NCBI RefSeq assembly: GCF_947501385.1
Contig: NZ_CANMVP010000010.1
Coordinates: 62,001 to 126,000 of the forward strand
Source of the DNA: an uncultured Polaribacter sp.
GTDB taxonomy: Bacteria; Bacteroidota; Bacteroidia; Flavobacteriales; Flavobacteriaceae
Length of the DNA: 64,000 nt
Direction: 5' to 3'
The stretch's first letter is position 1. Each line of letters begins with the position of its first letter. A program made the position numbers and the translations under genes. The notes below the pieces were generated by a model. The model searched no databases. It worked only from the letters and a program-made list of their open reading frames with translations, and had not been told where the DNA came from. Positions 1 to 9,949 of this stretch are shown piece after piece.

Positions 1-476
1 TACAGATAGGGAAAATTGAACCCTCTGTGCCCGGCCCTTATTTTCATGTCCTCATAGGAATCACCGACATCGGACCATGAATGTTCTGCATACATTAGGC
101 CCAACGGGCTTGCAGAATTAATGGCAACTACGGCCACGCCTTTGTCCTTATATTCTTTTGTAAACTCTATCATTCTTGTCTCATAGGCCTGGGACGTAGG
201 ACAGTGGTTGCACGTGAAAATAAGCACGACGACTTCTGCATCTTCAAAATCTTTCAAGCTTACAAATTCCCCTTTCAGATTTGGTAAGCTGAAATCTGGA
301 GCATCTGAACCTATGGCGAGGGTCTCAACGTCCCGTTTTTCGATCCTTACCGGATTGGCCACAAATCCTTCTTCACTTGTGTCCTGGGCAATTGTTTGTT
401 TTTTATCGGCATCCTTACATGATGAAAACATGATCAGCAATGCTGAAAAAAGAAGCACAATTTTTTTAGTGGTCAT
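1..476 (-). CDS. Redoxin-domain lipoprotein (partial, runs off window)
   Basis: This minus-strand reading frame is open from an ATG at 474-476 to the window edge, giving 158 codons without a C-terminus. The product begins with a hydrophobic stretch and a lipobox ending at Cys20 (MFSSC), so it should be a lipoprotein. A thioredoxin-fold start follows (SDAPDFSLPNLKG), then the redox motif CNHCP at about residue 100, typical of AhpC/TSA and TlpA-like redoxins. The expected role is a membrane-anchored thiol oxidoreductase or peroxiredoxin-like protein in the periplasm. Its base composition looks richer in G+C than the PUL genes beside it. It is probably a chromosomal neighbour rather than part of the polysaccharide system. 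The family is clear, the substrate is not. Confidence 0.85.
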   Translation of the reverse strand, partial: MTTKKIVLLFSALLIMFSSCKDADKKQTIAQDTSEEGFVANPVRIEKRDVETLAIGSDAPDFSLPNLKGEFVSLKDFEDAEVVVLIFTCNHCPTSQAYETRMIEFTKEYKDKGVAVVAINSASPLGLMYAEHSWSDVGDSYEDMKIRAGHRGFNFPYL

Positions 477-516
477 TTTATTATTGTTTTTATTAGTTAG
501 AATATCAGTTAAAATT

Positions 517-1458
517 TTATTTATCAGTTATGCTTAAAGGTTTTGCCTTGTAGTCAGGATCCAGCGTATAAACAATGGGCTGAATGGTGCCATCAGGGTT
601 AAAGGTCATTTTTTCAAAACAGGTGGATTGACGAAAAAAAGAACCGTTGTTTACATCACCACGATGATAGAAAAAATACCATTGCCCTTTAAATTCTATC
701 ACAGAGGCATGGTTAGGTGAATCTGGGGAATTTTCCGCTAGCACCCCTTTAAATGTTGCATATTGTGGCAAGGGATTATCTGCCATCCAATATTCGGTAT
801 TTGGACCTACACTCGCATGAAAATAATAGATGCCATTTCGTTTAAAAACATGGGTGCCTTCTTTTACTACTTTTTCGCTCAATCTAACCCAATCTCCATC
901 AAGTTCAGTCATATTGTCCTTAAGCTTTGCTCCCATGATATACGTTCCTGGCTCTCCTATATCTACTTTATGGTCATTACCATAAATATAGGCCTGTCCA
1001 TCGTCATCAACAATCACGGTCGGATCGAATATGCTAGTTATCTTGTTAGTAACCGCTGCTTCCCAAGGGCCTTCGGGATTGCGGCTTTTGGCAACGCCAA
1101 TGTGGGTCTTGTCATAAGGAAAATAGAAATAATACCAACCATCTTTATATGCCACATCGGCAGCATTCATTTGTCCGTCTGCCCAAGCGTATTCTCGTGG
1201 TTTTAATACTACTCCATGATTCACCCAATTGATCATATCTTCCGTTTCCAACACCACATAATCTTTCATAGTTCCATAATTGGTGGCGTCTGGCTGGTTA
1301 CGGGAACAGTACACATAAACCTTATCGTTGTATACCTCAGCTGCGGGGAATGCGGTATAAGCAAAGTCAGAGTTAGTATCCCAAAGGATGGGATTTTGAG
1401 CACACAATAATTTGCTTAAAGTCAGCAAAAAAATAGGTAAAAAAATCCGTTTTTTCAT
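517..1458 (-). CDS. GH43-like five-bladed beta-propeller glycosidase
   Basis: A 313-residue secreted protein with a signal peptide at about 1-20 (LLCAQ). It shows GH43 landmarks: an Asp in the blade motif FDPTVIVDDDGQAYIYGN, an EGTHVF segment that corresponds to the usual general-acid Glu (EGPHV), and a C-terminal SPNHASV...WYFFYHR strand. Family members hydrolyse alpha-L-arabinofuranosides, beta-xylosides or related terminal sugars. The N-terminal blade reads TAFPAAEVYNDKVYVY, where many relatives have TADPSAHV, so the Asp usually taken as the general base appears replaced by Phe37. It may therefore use another residue, have changed specificity or be inactive. A candidate HTCS operator lies about 150 bp upstream. 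Membership of the GH43 clan is fairly secure, activity is not. Confidence 0.75.
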   Translation of the reverse strand: MKKRIFLPIFLLTLSKLLCAQNPILWDTNSDFAYTAFPAAEVYNDKVYVYCSRNQPDATNYGTMKDYVVLETEDMINWVNHGVVLKPREYAWADGQMNAADVAYKDGWYYFYFPYDKTHIGVAKSRNPEGPWEAAVTNKITSIFDPTVIVDDDGQAYIYGNDHKVDIGEPGTYIMGAKLKDNMTELDGDWVRLSEKVVKEGTHVFKRNGIYYFHASVGPNTEYWMADNPLPQYATFKGVLAENSPDSPNHASVIEFKGQWYFFYHRGDVNNGSFFRQSTCFEKMTFNPDGTIQPIVYTLDPDYKAKPLSITDK

Positions 1459-1605
1459 CTTTTTATAATTTTATGTTATACCATAGATCTGAAAAGTTTA
1501 AAAATAATTGTTTTTTTAATTGACGAATACACATCCATAACAAAAACTACGTAGTTCGTTCTTATGATAAACACAAATTTAAATTAAGAAGCTTACATCA
1601 CTGCT

Positions 1606-1641
1606 CTCTTATCAATCTTTTTATTGCTCTAATCGTGGAAA
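1606..1641 (+). promoter_or_regulatory. Candidate HTCS operator, site 1 (direct repeat, 21-bp spacing)
   Basis: Two half-sites, CTCTTATCAATCTTT at 1606 and CTCTAATCGTGGAAA at 1627, start exactly 21 bp apart. They match the pattern CTCTWATNNNTCAAA found upstream of four other units in this window. The site lies about 150 bp upstream of the minus-strand GH43-like gene and about 660 bp upstream of the HTCS gene itself. A 21-bp direct-repeat period is what a dimeric AraC-type HTH domain would contact. The half-sites are seen directly; the link to the regulator is inference. Confidence 0.55.
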
Positions 1642-2259
1642 AAGAGGGTAGCTGATACTTTTAAAATCCCTAAACCATCCAAAAAATAAATTCTTTTTCA
1701 ACACATAGTCACTTACAACAAATATTCAAATTTAAAATCTAATTTTTTATTTTCACAAGAACAAGAGTTGATTTGTAGCATTGACAAATCATTAGAGGTA
1801 ATATGTATCTATGTCAATCTACTATATATAATTTAAAAATCTACATAAATGAACAAGATTAGAGTTTATTAAACCAAGTGTTATAATCTCATAAATTACA
1901 AATCATAATTAAGATATTTTGTTTAGTTTTCTAAACAAAATAGGTATTACAATGTTTAAATTAGATATAAACATACAAATTTTAAACATTTATAACTTTC
2001 CTTTAAAATTGTAAATTTACACTCGATGAAAATTAGATAACTTAACCAAATGAACGGCACAAAGGTTTTTCAAATAAAAACAAATAAGTACCAATAAAGT
2101 TATAGAACCACTCCTTTTACAAAAGAAAATAAACCAAAAATTACCCTTAGCATATTTAAAATATAAAACCTATATTGAATAACTAAATGTTTTTATCCTG
2201 TTTTTGGTTCAGAATACAATCGTTTCAACGTTTTTGTTACACTGATTTATTTACCTTCG

Positions 2260-2276
2260 TTGGCAACTATTGCCAA
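2260..2276. promoter_or_regulatory. Perfect 7-bp inverted repeat upstream of HTCS
   Basis: TTGGCAA-CTA-TTGCCAA is a perfect palindrome with a 3-nt centre, ending 25 bp before the HTCS start codon and just after the possible -7 box. It could be a 5'-UTR hairpin or a repressor site. It does not match the 21-bp direct repeats found elsewhere. Confidence 0.4.
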
Positions 2277-2301
2277 TAAAGCTATTCTATAAAGAAAAAA
2301 T

Positions 2302-5300
2302 ATGATGAATAAACCAATACATTTTATTTTATTGACATTTTTGATATGTCTTATTTTACCCTGTACTTTTGTATTAGAAGCACAAAACTTTGAACGCTTT
2401 TCAAATAAAGAAGGCTTTAACCAAAATACAATAAATGCTATTTCTCAAGATCGCTATGGATTTTTATGGTTTGGCACACCCAATGGTTTGATAAAATATG
2501 ACGGTTATGAGTTTGAAACCTACACTACACAAACGAAAACAAATGGAACCATTTCCAGCAATCATATCACAAGTCTATTCAATGATGTGGATGGTGTATT
2601 GTGGATTGGCACCAATGCTGGAATGAACATTTATGTACCTTGGCTTGAAAAATTTTATACCATACCACTTGCTTCAAAATTAGATGTTAGCCATATCTGT
2701 TCCGGACCAAATGGCGCTATTTGGTTTTCAGGCGAAAATAAGTTATATGTTTGTACTATTACAGATGTTGTTAAAGGTATTTTTCAAGTTTCAGATAATT
2801 TATTAGATTCTTACAGAGATATATCAAGTATCAATCAATTTAGTTTTTCCAATATTAACTCGTTAATTTTAGCCACTTCAAAAAGTCTAAATGAAGTCTA
2901 TTTTAATAAAGACTCTATTGGTATCCATTCAAAAATTGAAAGGATTGTGAGTTTTGAAAATTTTGAAGGAAGCAATGTTACTTCTGTAAAAACTATAAAA
3001 AACAATCTCTGGATAGGAACCTACGATGGCTTATTTAAAACTAGTTTTGAGAACAGCCAGATACATGTTCATCGTAAGTACAATATCATTAAAAATGATT
3101 CACAATTATCTTTAAAAATAAATACGATTTTCGAAGACAATAATGGTGCTATTTGGATTGGCACTAGAGAGTCTGGTCTTTTAAAATATATAGAAAGTGA
3201 AGACAAATTTAAAAATTACACCTACAACCCTAAAGATGACCTAGGTTTAAGCAGCAATCATATTAATGCTATATTTCAAGATAATTATGATGTTTTATGG
3301 ATTGGCACAGCCCAAGGAGGTCTTAATAAATTAGATATTACCCAAAAGCAATTTATTAATTATTCAAAAAACCCTTACGACAAACAGTCAATAACCGATA
3401 ATTTAATTACTTCCATTTTAGAGGATAGTACTGGTAAACTATGGGTTGCTACCTACAATAAGGATTTATTTAGAAGCACTCATAAAATAAATAACAAAAC
3501 GGCTCTTGATATTAAGTTTGAAAACCTATCCAAACAACTTGACTTATTAGGTTCCAAAAACATTATAAAATATCTTTACGAAGACAAAAAAGGATACATC
3601 TGGATTGGCACGGAATTAAACATGATGGTGTACAATCCAACAACACAAGGTTTTAAAAATGTTATTTTACAAGAGAACGGAAAAACTATTTCAACAGAAG
3701 TAAACCGCTGTATTCTACAAATAGATGACAATACATTGATTTTTGTGGGTGATGCAATAACAGTTATAGAGAATCCGTGGTCTATTATACGAAATACTGC
3801 TAATCCTAAAATAGAGGTAAAAACAAATTTTGATATTGATTCTAGACTTGTTTATCAAACGATACTAAAAGATTCAAAACAAAAATTATGGTTTGGCACC
3901 AGTAATGGTTTGTATTATGGAAATTTTGATGGTAAAAAAATCAATATAGAAAATTATATTTCAGACGAAGGAAATAACAAATTAAAACTAAGCTATTCAA
4001 ATGTTTTTTCTTTGCACGAAGACCACCAAGGACATATTTGGGTAGGAACCTTTGGGGGCGGCTTAAACAAAATAATCTTAGACAATAATGGATTGCCCAA
4101 AAAAATAGAATATTTTAGAAAAAACGATCTTCTTCCAGATGATGCGATATACGGTATTCTACAGAAAAACGACCCCAACTTATGGATCAGTACCGATATG
4201 GGGTTATTAAAATTTAATACCAACACTAATAATGTAGACGTTTTTGATGTTAGAGATGGTTTGGCGCAAAACAATTTTAGACAAGCCGCTTATTTCAAAG
4301 GTAAATCAGGGTATTTTTATTTTGGAGGATTGAATGGACTCACCCTTTTTAAACCTGAAAATATTCAATTGAATACAACACCTCCAAAAATTATAATTAC
4401 ATCACTACTTATAAATAATAAAGTGATAAAAATTGGAGAAAAGTTAAATAGGAAGGTCATTCTTGAAAAATCCATTTCAGAAACACAAAGCATTGCTGTT
4501 AGCCAAAACGAGCAAACGCTAGCCTTTCAATTGGTAGTTGAGCATACTTCTACCCCCTCTAAAAACAAGCTGGCCTATAAATTAGAAGGCTTTAATGACA
4601 CTTGGATTGAAGAACAAACAGGCAAAAAAACCGTAACTTATACCAACCTTTCTGCTGCAGACTACGTTTTTAAAATAAAGGCTGCCAACGCTGATGGTGT
4701 ATGGAGCCCTGAAATAAAAAGTTTAAACGTTACTATTTTGCCTCCTTGGTACCAAACCTGGTGGAGCTATTTACTCTTTTTTATATTGGCCGTTTTAATT
4801 TGTTTAGGAATTATTATATATTTTGTTCAGCATGAAAAACTCAAACAGCGATTAAAGTATGAACAACTTGATAAAGAGCGCCTAGACACCATAAACCAAG
4901 GGAAATTTAGATACTTTACCAATATATCACATGAATTCCGTACACCTTTAACACTAATTTCAGGGCCTTTAGAGCATATTATATCTGTTAATAAAGACCC
5001 TGGCAACACAAAATATTTAGCCATAATTGAAAAAAATACAAAACGCCTTTTGAGCTTAATAGACCAATTAATAACCTTTAGAAAAGCAGAACAAGGTCAT
5101 ATTGATTTAAATTTTAACCAAAACACCTTGGGTGGCTTTATTTATCCAACCACAGAGGCTTTTGAAAATTATGCTACAGAAAAAAACATAAATTTCTTTT
5201 ACAAGGTGAACTCACCTAATGAACCCATTGTTATTGATACTGAAAAAGTAGAGCGTATTCTTTTCAATTTGCTGTCCAACGCCTTTAAAAATACACCAGC

Positions 5301-6474
5301 AAATGGCAGTATAAGCATAGAATCAGATATTGTATATGTTTCTGGAACTAAAATGATACAAATAGATGTTATTGACAACGGTAAAGGTATTCCTGCCAAA
5401 GATTTAGATCATATTTTCGAACGTTTTTATCAATTAGGAAATAAAGAGGAACATATAAGTGGTGGTGGTGTAGGGCTGGCATTTTGTAAATCACTTATCA
5501 ATTTACTAGAAGGCGACATTTCAGTAAAAAGTGAGCCTTTTGTCGAAACGAGATTTTCTGTTTTAATTCCTACAGGCAATATTGAAGATTATAATGATAT
5601 AGAAGTCAATACCAATACAAAATCGTTCATTAAAAACTGGGTACCACTTTCTACTGAATATAAAAATGAAACTTTAAATAATGTTGCTATTGACCAACTA
5701 AAAGAACATCATTTATTAATAGTAGAAGACGAAGAAGATGTTCAAAATTTTTTAGTAAGCACATTGTCTGAAATTTACAACATTACCATAGCCAATAATG
5801 GGTTTGATGGCTTAGAAAAAATAAAAACCAAAGAGCCTACTTTGATAATTAGTGATGTTATGATGCCTGAAATGGATGGATTTGCTTTTTGTAAAGAAAT
5901 TAAATCGAACCCCGAAACTTGTCACCTTCCTGTGCTCCTGTTAACAGCACTAGGTACCAATGAAGATACTATAAAAGGCTTAGAATTTGGTGCAGATGAG
6001 TATGTAAGCAAACCATTCTCTATAGAAGTATTAAAACTACGTATAAAAAAACTTATTGATAACAATATTAAGATAAAGCAACACTTCATAAAAAACAGTT
6101 CACTGCCTAAAATGGGCATTGAATTGTCTACAAGAGATCAAGATTTTCTCAACAAGACCATTGAAATTATGGAAGCGAATATCTCTAATTCTAATTTTGG
6201 GGTAGAAGAGTTTTCTTCAGAAATGAATTTAAGTACTTCACATTTTTATAGGCGGTTAAAACAACTTACAGGGCAAATTCCCAATGCTTATTTACGCAAT
6301 TTTAGACTGCAGCGTGCTGCTAAATTATTGAATAAAAATGATGGTTTGAATATTTCTGAAGTCATGTATCAAATTGGTATTGAATCTAACTCCTATTTTT
6401 CTACATCCTTTAAAAAGTTACATGGAGTTTCTCCTTCGGAGTTTTTAAAAAGAGATTTTACTAATCAATCTTAA
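2302..6474 (+). CDS. Hybrid two-component system regulator (HTCS)
   Basis: A 1390-residue one-protein sensor-regulator, the normal length for the family. After a signal peptide come two seven-bladed Reg_prop propellers (about 30-730, with recurring WIGT.GGL blade motifs), a Y_Y_Y domain (about 733-810) and one membrane helix (about 820-845). The cytoplasmic part has a HisKA domain with His877 in SHEFRTP, an HATPase domain (N-box near 983, DNGKG near 1025, GGGVGL near 1053), a receiver domain with phospho-acceptor Asp1185 in SDVMMPEMDG, and an AraC-type HTH (about 1290-1387). The family binds oligosaccharides in the periplasm and switches on the linked PUL. All key residues look intact, so it should be functional. 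It is the only regulator in the window and the likely owner of the 21-bp direct-repeat sites. Confidence 0.95.
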   Translation: MMNKPIHFILLTFLICLILPCTFVLEAQNFERFSNKEGFNQNTINAISQDRYGFLWFGTPNGLIKYDGYEFETYTTQTKTNGTISSNHITSLFNDVDGVLWIGTNAGMNIYVPWLEKFYTIPLASKLDVSHICSGPNGAIWFSGENKLYVCTITDVVKGIFQVSDNLLDSYRDISSINQFSFSNINSLILATSKSLNEVYFNKDSIGIHSKIERIVSFENFEGSNVTSVKTIKNNLWIGTYDGLFKTSFENSQIHVHRKYNIIKNDSQLSLKINTIFEDNNGAIWIGTRESGLLKYIESEDKFKNYTYNPKDDLGLSSNHINAIFQDNYDVLWIGTAQGGLNKLDITQKQFINYSKNPYDKQSITDNLITSILEDSTGKLWVATYNKDLFRSTHKINNKTALDIKFENLSKQLDLLGSKNIIKYLYEDKKGYIWIGTELNMMVYNPTTQGFKNVILQENGKTISTEVNRCILQIDDNTLIFVGDAITVIENPWSIIRNTANPKIEVKTNFDIDSRLVYQTILKDSKQKLWFGTSNGLYYGNFDGKKINIENYISDEGNNKLKLSYSNVFSLHEDHQGHIWVGTFGGGLNKIILDNNGLPKKIEYFRKNDLLPDDAIYGILQKNDPNLWISTDMGLLKFNTNTNNVDVFDVRDGLAQNNFRQAAYFKGKSGYFYFGGLNGLTLFKPENIQLNTTPPKIIITSLLINNKVIKIGEKLNRKVILEKSISETQSIAVSQNEQTLAFQLVVEHTSTPSKNKLAYKLEGFNDTWIEEQTGKKTVTYTNLSAADYVFKIKAANADGVWSPEIKSLNVTILPPWYQTWWSYLLFFILAVLICLGIIIYFVQHEKLKQRLKYEQLDKERLDTINQGKFRYFTNISHEFRTPLTLISGPLEHIISVNKDPGNTKYLAIIEKNTKRLLSLIDQLITFRKAEQGHIDLNFNQNTLGGFIYPTTEAFENYATEKNINFFYKVNSPNEPIVIDTEKVERILFNLLSNAFKNTPANGSISIESDIVYVSGTKMIQIDVIDNGKGIPAKDLDHIFERFYQLGNKEEHISGGGVGLAFCKSLINLLEGDISVKSEPFVETRFSVLIPTGNIEDYNDIEVNTNTKSFIKNWVPLSTEYKNETLNNVAIDQLKEHHLLIVEDEEDVQNFLVSTLSEIYNITIANNGFDGLEKIKTKEPTLIISDVMMPEMDGFAFCKEIKSNPETCHLPVLLLTALGTNEDTIKGLEFGADEYVSKPFSIEVLKLRIKKLIDNNIKIKQHFIKNSSLPKMGIELSTRDQDFLNKTIEIMEANISNSNFGVEEFSSEMNLSTSHFYRRLKQLTGQIPNAYLRNFRLQRAAKLLNKNDGLNISEVMYQIGIESNSYFSTSFKKLHGVSPSEFLKRDFTNQS

Positions 6475-6564
6475 TTTACGCACCTTTCCAATTCTTGCAA
6501 AAAATAAGTAAATATTTGATTGAATATAGAATTACTGCTATAAAAAAAATATGTTTATACATAA

Positions 6565-8961
6565 CTAATTATTTTGAAAAGACGAATAATATTGATGCCC
6601 TGGTAATCTTTCGGTTCTAGAGCCATAACCAAATAAATTTATTTCTTCTTCGCTTTTGGGTAACTCTTCAATAGTAAGATTTACTTTGCTTATTTCTTTT
6701 GAAGTGATGATTACAGATTCATTTGCTTTCAAATCAATAGTATAAAAATCGCTTTTATCCTTTTTCATTGAAATAGGCTTTCCGTTGATATAAAACTTAG
6801 GATTTTCAATATCTGTCTGTACTTTACACGTATTTCCTTTTAAACTCTTTACAGATACAAATTCTGTTACCCCATTTACTTTTTTAGCACTGACTAAAAA
6901 TGCACCTTGAGTTCTTAAATCATGAAATGCAACATCTTTCCATTTTTTTGGACTTGCAGGAAATACTCTGATTTTATCTCCCCAACTTTGAAGTAGCATA
7001 TCATGTAAGCTTGTTGCAAACGATAAAGGGCTTTCAATAACCGGTTGACTTTTTACTTCTGCATACATTGTTGTTGAAGAAATATTTTTATGCTTAATTA
7101 AAAAATCAAGATAATAATATGCTTTTTCAGAATCTCCTAAACAGGCGTACATAGAAGAAGCTCCCGTTGCTGTATAACCTGTAACTTTCATTGCTTTTGT
7201 GCCTATATCACTGTTAAAAGTGACATCCAGCCAATGATCAAGTGAGGTGCGTAATAATTTTTTATCTGCTGCTTCCTCTGGAGTAATTACCATTAAAGGA
7301 TAAAAAGCCAATAAGTGCGAATAATGACGGTGTGGTATCGAAAAAGGAATATCCTTACCTATTCTAAGTCCGTTTTTATCTATTTGAAATTCTACTAAAT
7401 TATCTAATACATATTGCCACTCCTTTAGTAATGGATCATTTAAATCGTGTTGGTTATTTATATCAATTAACGTTTGGCAACTCCAACGAATTAAGGCTAA
7501 AGTGAAATTAATATCTTGTCCACGACCTGGTTTATATTCTGGAGACCAACTGTATTTTATATGAATTTTTCCGTCTTTAGAATCAACAGGATTATCCTTT
7601 ATGTAATTCAAATAACTATTTACTGTCTTTTTTAATATAGGAAATAATTTGTCGCGCATACGATCATCATCGCCAGCAAATTTACAATGCAACCAATAAT
7701 CATTTAACATCCACGCTAGCATATCAGGTACTTTTGCACCATTATGAGCTATCATATCTTGTGGTAATAATGCTGCAACGGCGGCACTATTTTTCCAGTG
7801 TGCTGGAACGTTTCCCTCTAAATTTTGTGTGTACTTATCAATATTATTTGGTAAAGATTCGCCAATAGACATCCTGTTTGCTGTTAGGTGTGTCCAATAG
7901 ATTAACTGCACATTCAAATCGCCCCAAACCATAGGCCAAAAGGTTCTATTATACCATGGTCCCATTAAGTCTAAAATGGGTCCATTGCCTCTAGATGCAG
8001 ATGCTAATTTGTACATTTGTATCCAATAGAACGATTCTTTTTCAGCATCGTTAATAGTCAAAAAACTCAATGGATAATAATTATGCCACCATTTTTGATG
8101 GGAAGAAACAAAACTATTTTCTTCTATTAGCTTTTCTGCAGTTTCCAAATTTTTAGTTACAATTTCTAAAGAATTATGTTCAGGATAACTATGATGAACG
8201 CTAGTAATTAACTGCTGTTTCCCTAAAGGATTACCTGTAACTTTCCATCCTGTTGTAGTTTCTCCTCTATTATCAAACAAGGGTTGATAACAAAAATCAT
8301 AACCGTTTTTTGAACTAAATATGGGTTTGGGAGGCATTACTAAATGTGTTGCACGCATTTTATCCCAAGTTTCTCCTTTTGGTCCTCCTCCTTTTTTAAG
8401 CACCTCGTATACTGGAGGTATTGGTGCTTCAGGATGCCATGTGATTTCTATTTTTTCGTTATTACTTGCGTCAGTTTCAAAATAGATAACATCTTTTTCA
8501 CTGTGTGTAAAACCTTTAATTTTATAAGTCCCTTTTGATGTGGTAACTGTTCCTGTTAATTCAGCATTCCATAAACTTAGATGCATATCAACTCCAGTTA
8601 CTTTTCCTTCAGAAATCAAATTAAAATGACCCAATGGTAATCTACTGCGTTTTATCCATAGCATTTCTTCAGCTTTTGTTTTGGCTTCCCTGTGGTCATA
8701 ATAATCGTGTCTCCCAACGTAAACGGACATCACATTATCACCTTCTTTTTTTGTTTGATAAAAGAGAAAACCAACATTTCCATTGCCAGTATATGGAGCC
8801 GTTTGCCACTTATCTGGAACTATATCCCAGAACATATCGTGCTTAGATAGAAAAGATTCGTAATCAACTTTAAAATCGATTTCTTTATTTTGTGAAAAAG
8901 ATTGAATCGAAAAAAGCATAGCACTAAAACAAACTAATAATTTAAATTTTAAACCAAACAT
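6565..8961 (-). CDS. GH95-like glycosidase (alpha-L-fucosidase/galactosidase type)
   Basis: A 798-residue protein with a signal peptide at about 1-23. It has the GH95 layout: an N-terminal beta-sandwich, an (alpha/alpha)6 barrel and a C-terminal beta domain. Recognisable barrel motifs are WSPEYKPGRGQD, whose Glu matches the GH95 general acid, and PHRHYSHLLAFYP, the HRHxSHL signature. GH95 enzymes are inverting exo-alpha-1,2-L-fucosidases or alpha-L-galactosidases, which fits a fucan PUL. Where family members often read NxN before a YW pair, this protein has GDLNVQLIYW. One of the two water-positioning Asn residues therefore appears to be Asp, which may mark another subgroup. Candidate operator site 2 lies about 100 bp upstream. 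Family assignment is by motif memory, not by search. Confidence 0.75.
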   Translation of the reverse strand: MFGLKFKLLVCFSAMLFSIQSFSQNKEIDFKVDYESFLSKHDMFWDIVPDKWQTAPYTGNGNVGFLFYQTKKEGDNVMSVYVGRHDYYDHREAKTKAEEMLWIKRSRLPLGHFNLISEGKVTGVDMHLSLWNAELTGTVTTSKGTYKIKGFTHSEKDVIYFETDASNNEKIEITWHPEAPIPPVYEVLKKGGGPKGETWDKMRATHLVMPPKPIFSSKNGYDFCYQPLFDNRGETTTGWKVTGNPLGKQQLITSVHHSYPEHNSLEIVTKNLETAEKLIEENSFVSSHQKWWHNYYPLSFLTINDAEKESFYWIQMYKLASASRGNGPILDLMGPWYNRTFWPMVWGDLNVQLIYWTHLTANRMSIGESLPNNIDKYTQNLEGNVPAHWKNSAAVAALLPQDMIAHNGAKVPDMLAWMLNDYWLHCKFAGDDDRMRDKLFPILKKTVNSYLNYIKDNPVDSKDGKIHIKYSWSPEYKPGRGQDINFTLALIRWSCQTLIDINNQHDLNDPLLKEWQYVLDNLVEFQIDKNGLRIGKDIPFSIPHRHYSHLLAFYPLMVITPEEAADKKLLRTSLDHWLDVTFNSDIGTKAMKVTGYTATGASSMYACLGDSEKAYYYLDFLIKHKNISSTTMYAEVKSQPVIESPLSFATSLHDMLLQSWGDKIRVFPASPKKWKDVAFHDLRTQGAFLVSAKKVNGVTEFVSVKSLKGNTCKVQTDIENPKFYINGKPISMKKDKSDFYTIDLKANESVIITSKEISKVNLTIEELPKSEEEINLFGYGSRTERLPGHQYYSSFQNN

Positions 8962-9061
8962 TGAAAATATTTTTTTTTAAAATAAAGTTACAAAATCGAA
9001 CTACTTTTTTAAATTTTTAAAGCACAGTATAAAAATAGCTCTAGCAATTTAATTCTAATTG

Positions 9062-9097
9062 CTCTAATTCATCAAAACGTTGTTGTAAACTGTCTAT
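9062..9097 (+). promoter_or_regulatory. Candidate HTCS operator, site 2 (second half degenerate)
   Basis: The first half-site CTCTAATTCATCAAA at 9062 matches the consensus fully. Exactly 21 bp on, at 9083, is a weaker copy (TTGTAAACTGT, sharing the TnTAAA core). It lies about 100 bp upstream of the minus-strand GH95-like gene. Confidence 0.45.
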
Positions 9098-9195
9098 TTA
9101 AAATTTTAACTTCTGGTAACTGTATAATACAAAATTCTATGCAATCTTTTATCATCAAAATAGGTTAATATATTTAATCATTTCCTCTCTTATAA

Positions 9196-9386
9196 CCTGA
9201 GTTCGATTAATAAATTATTGATTATCAATTGTTCACCCCCCTCCTGCAAGGTTTTGAAAATCTTGTAGGTCTATTTTGTTCAAACTCATACCTACAAGGT
9301 TAAACTAAAACCTTGCAGGATATAAAAAACAAATACCCTTCATTAAAAATCAACACATTACATTTTAAATATTAATCGAACTGAGG
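9196..9386. repeat. MITE-like nested inverted-repeat element, full copy
   Basis: The terminal inverted repeats are CCTGAGTTCGATTAAT (9196-9211) and ATTAATCGAACTGAGG (9371-9386), with one mismatch. Inside are a perfect 13-bp inverted repeat (CCTGCAAGGTTTT at 9243-9255 and its complement at 9307-9319) and an inner 9-bp pair (CTTGTAGGT at 9262, ACCTACAAG at 9290). The whole unit could fold into one long hairpin and has no coding capacity. A shorter copy is at 53370-53508. Confidence 0.7.
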
Positions 9387-9559
9387 TTTATAAACAAAAA
9401 GAGGCATAATGAGCAAGTAATAGATTGATAACAGAAAAAGGCAAATCCAAAATTTTAATATTTTGGTATAAAGAAGTAAGCTTTTTTTAAAAAATTCCTT
9501 TTTACTAAATATTTAAAATAAAAGTACAGTTAGGGTTGATCGAAAACAAAAAAATAAAG

Positions 9560-9883
9560 ATGAAAAAATTATTACTTATCAGATCTCTTGCGTTGACTTT
9601 GTTTAGCAACAAATCTATGGCGCAAGAATTTCTACAGCGTTCTTGGGGAGTTCGTCTAATTGTTAGTGGTGGTTCTAAATTAAATAGTGGTGCTGCGAAT
9701 AACGACTGGGTCACAGGTGCACAGGAAATTGTAGATGATCTTCCTACAGTTGGTCATGTAATAACTAATTTTACACATCCAGCCCATGGTTACCATTTTA
9801 CGTTACGAACTACTGCTAATGTGGATATTACTAACGAGATTCATCCTGATTTTGTTCCATCTCTTGAATTTCAGTCGAAATGA
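9560..9883 (+). pseudogene. Truncated SWGVRL-family secreted protein (N-terminal fragment)
   Basis: The frame encodes a signal peptide and the first ~100 residues of the family represented in full by the gene at 11403-12629. Shared motifs are SWGVRL, GAQEIVDDLPTVGHV, HGYxFTLR and IHPDFVPSLE. Homology ends abruptly after VPSLE; the full-length copy continues into the rest of the TIM barrel with its candidate catalytic Asp and His. The new tail is seven codons of unrelated, repeat-like sequence. It lies on the opposite strand to its relative, with a MITE-like element on its left and a structured repeat on its right, so rearrangement at repeats probably broke it. It cannot encode a working enzyme. 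Confidence 0.8.
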
Positions 9884-9949
9884 CATTAGTTTTAAACATT
9901 AAAAATAGTAACTAATTAATCAATAGTTTTTAAGTGAACTCACGTTAAT

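Larger units (their letters stand above)
1459..2301. other. Divergent intergenic region between GH43-like gene and HTCS
   Basis: This 843-bp AT-rich region separates two divergent genes. It holds operator site 1 and the inverted repeat before the HTCS. A possible Bacteroidota-type promoter for the HTCS is TTTTTG at 2231-2236 followed by TACCTTCG at 2252-2259, resembling the -33/-7 (TAnnTTTG) pattern, but with a spacer slightly short of the usual. I see no convincing gene in it. Confidence 0.5.

Noticed and set aside
208..537. Plus-strand open frame at the left edge
   Set aside because: It is antisense to the redoxin lipoprotein, whose frame has a lipobox and CNHCP motif; the plus-strand product has no recognisable feature.
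1785..1870. Reverse-orientation operator half-sites (ATTAGAG) upstream of the HTCS
   Set aside because: The two ATTAGAG matches are not spaced 21 bp apart and lack the TTTGA part, so they are probably chance in AT-rich DNA.
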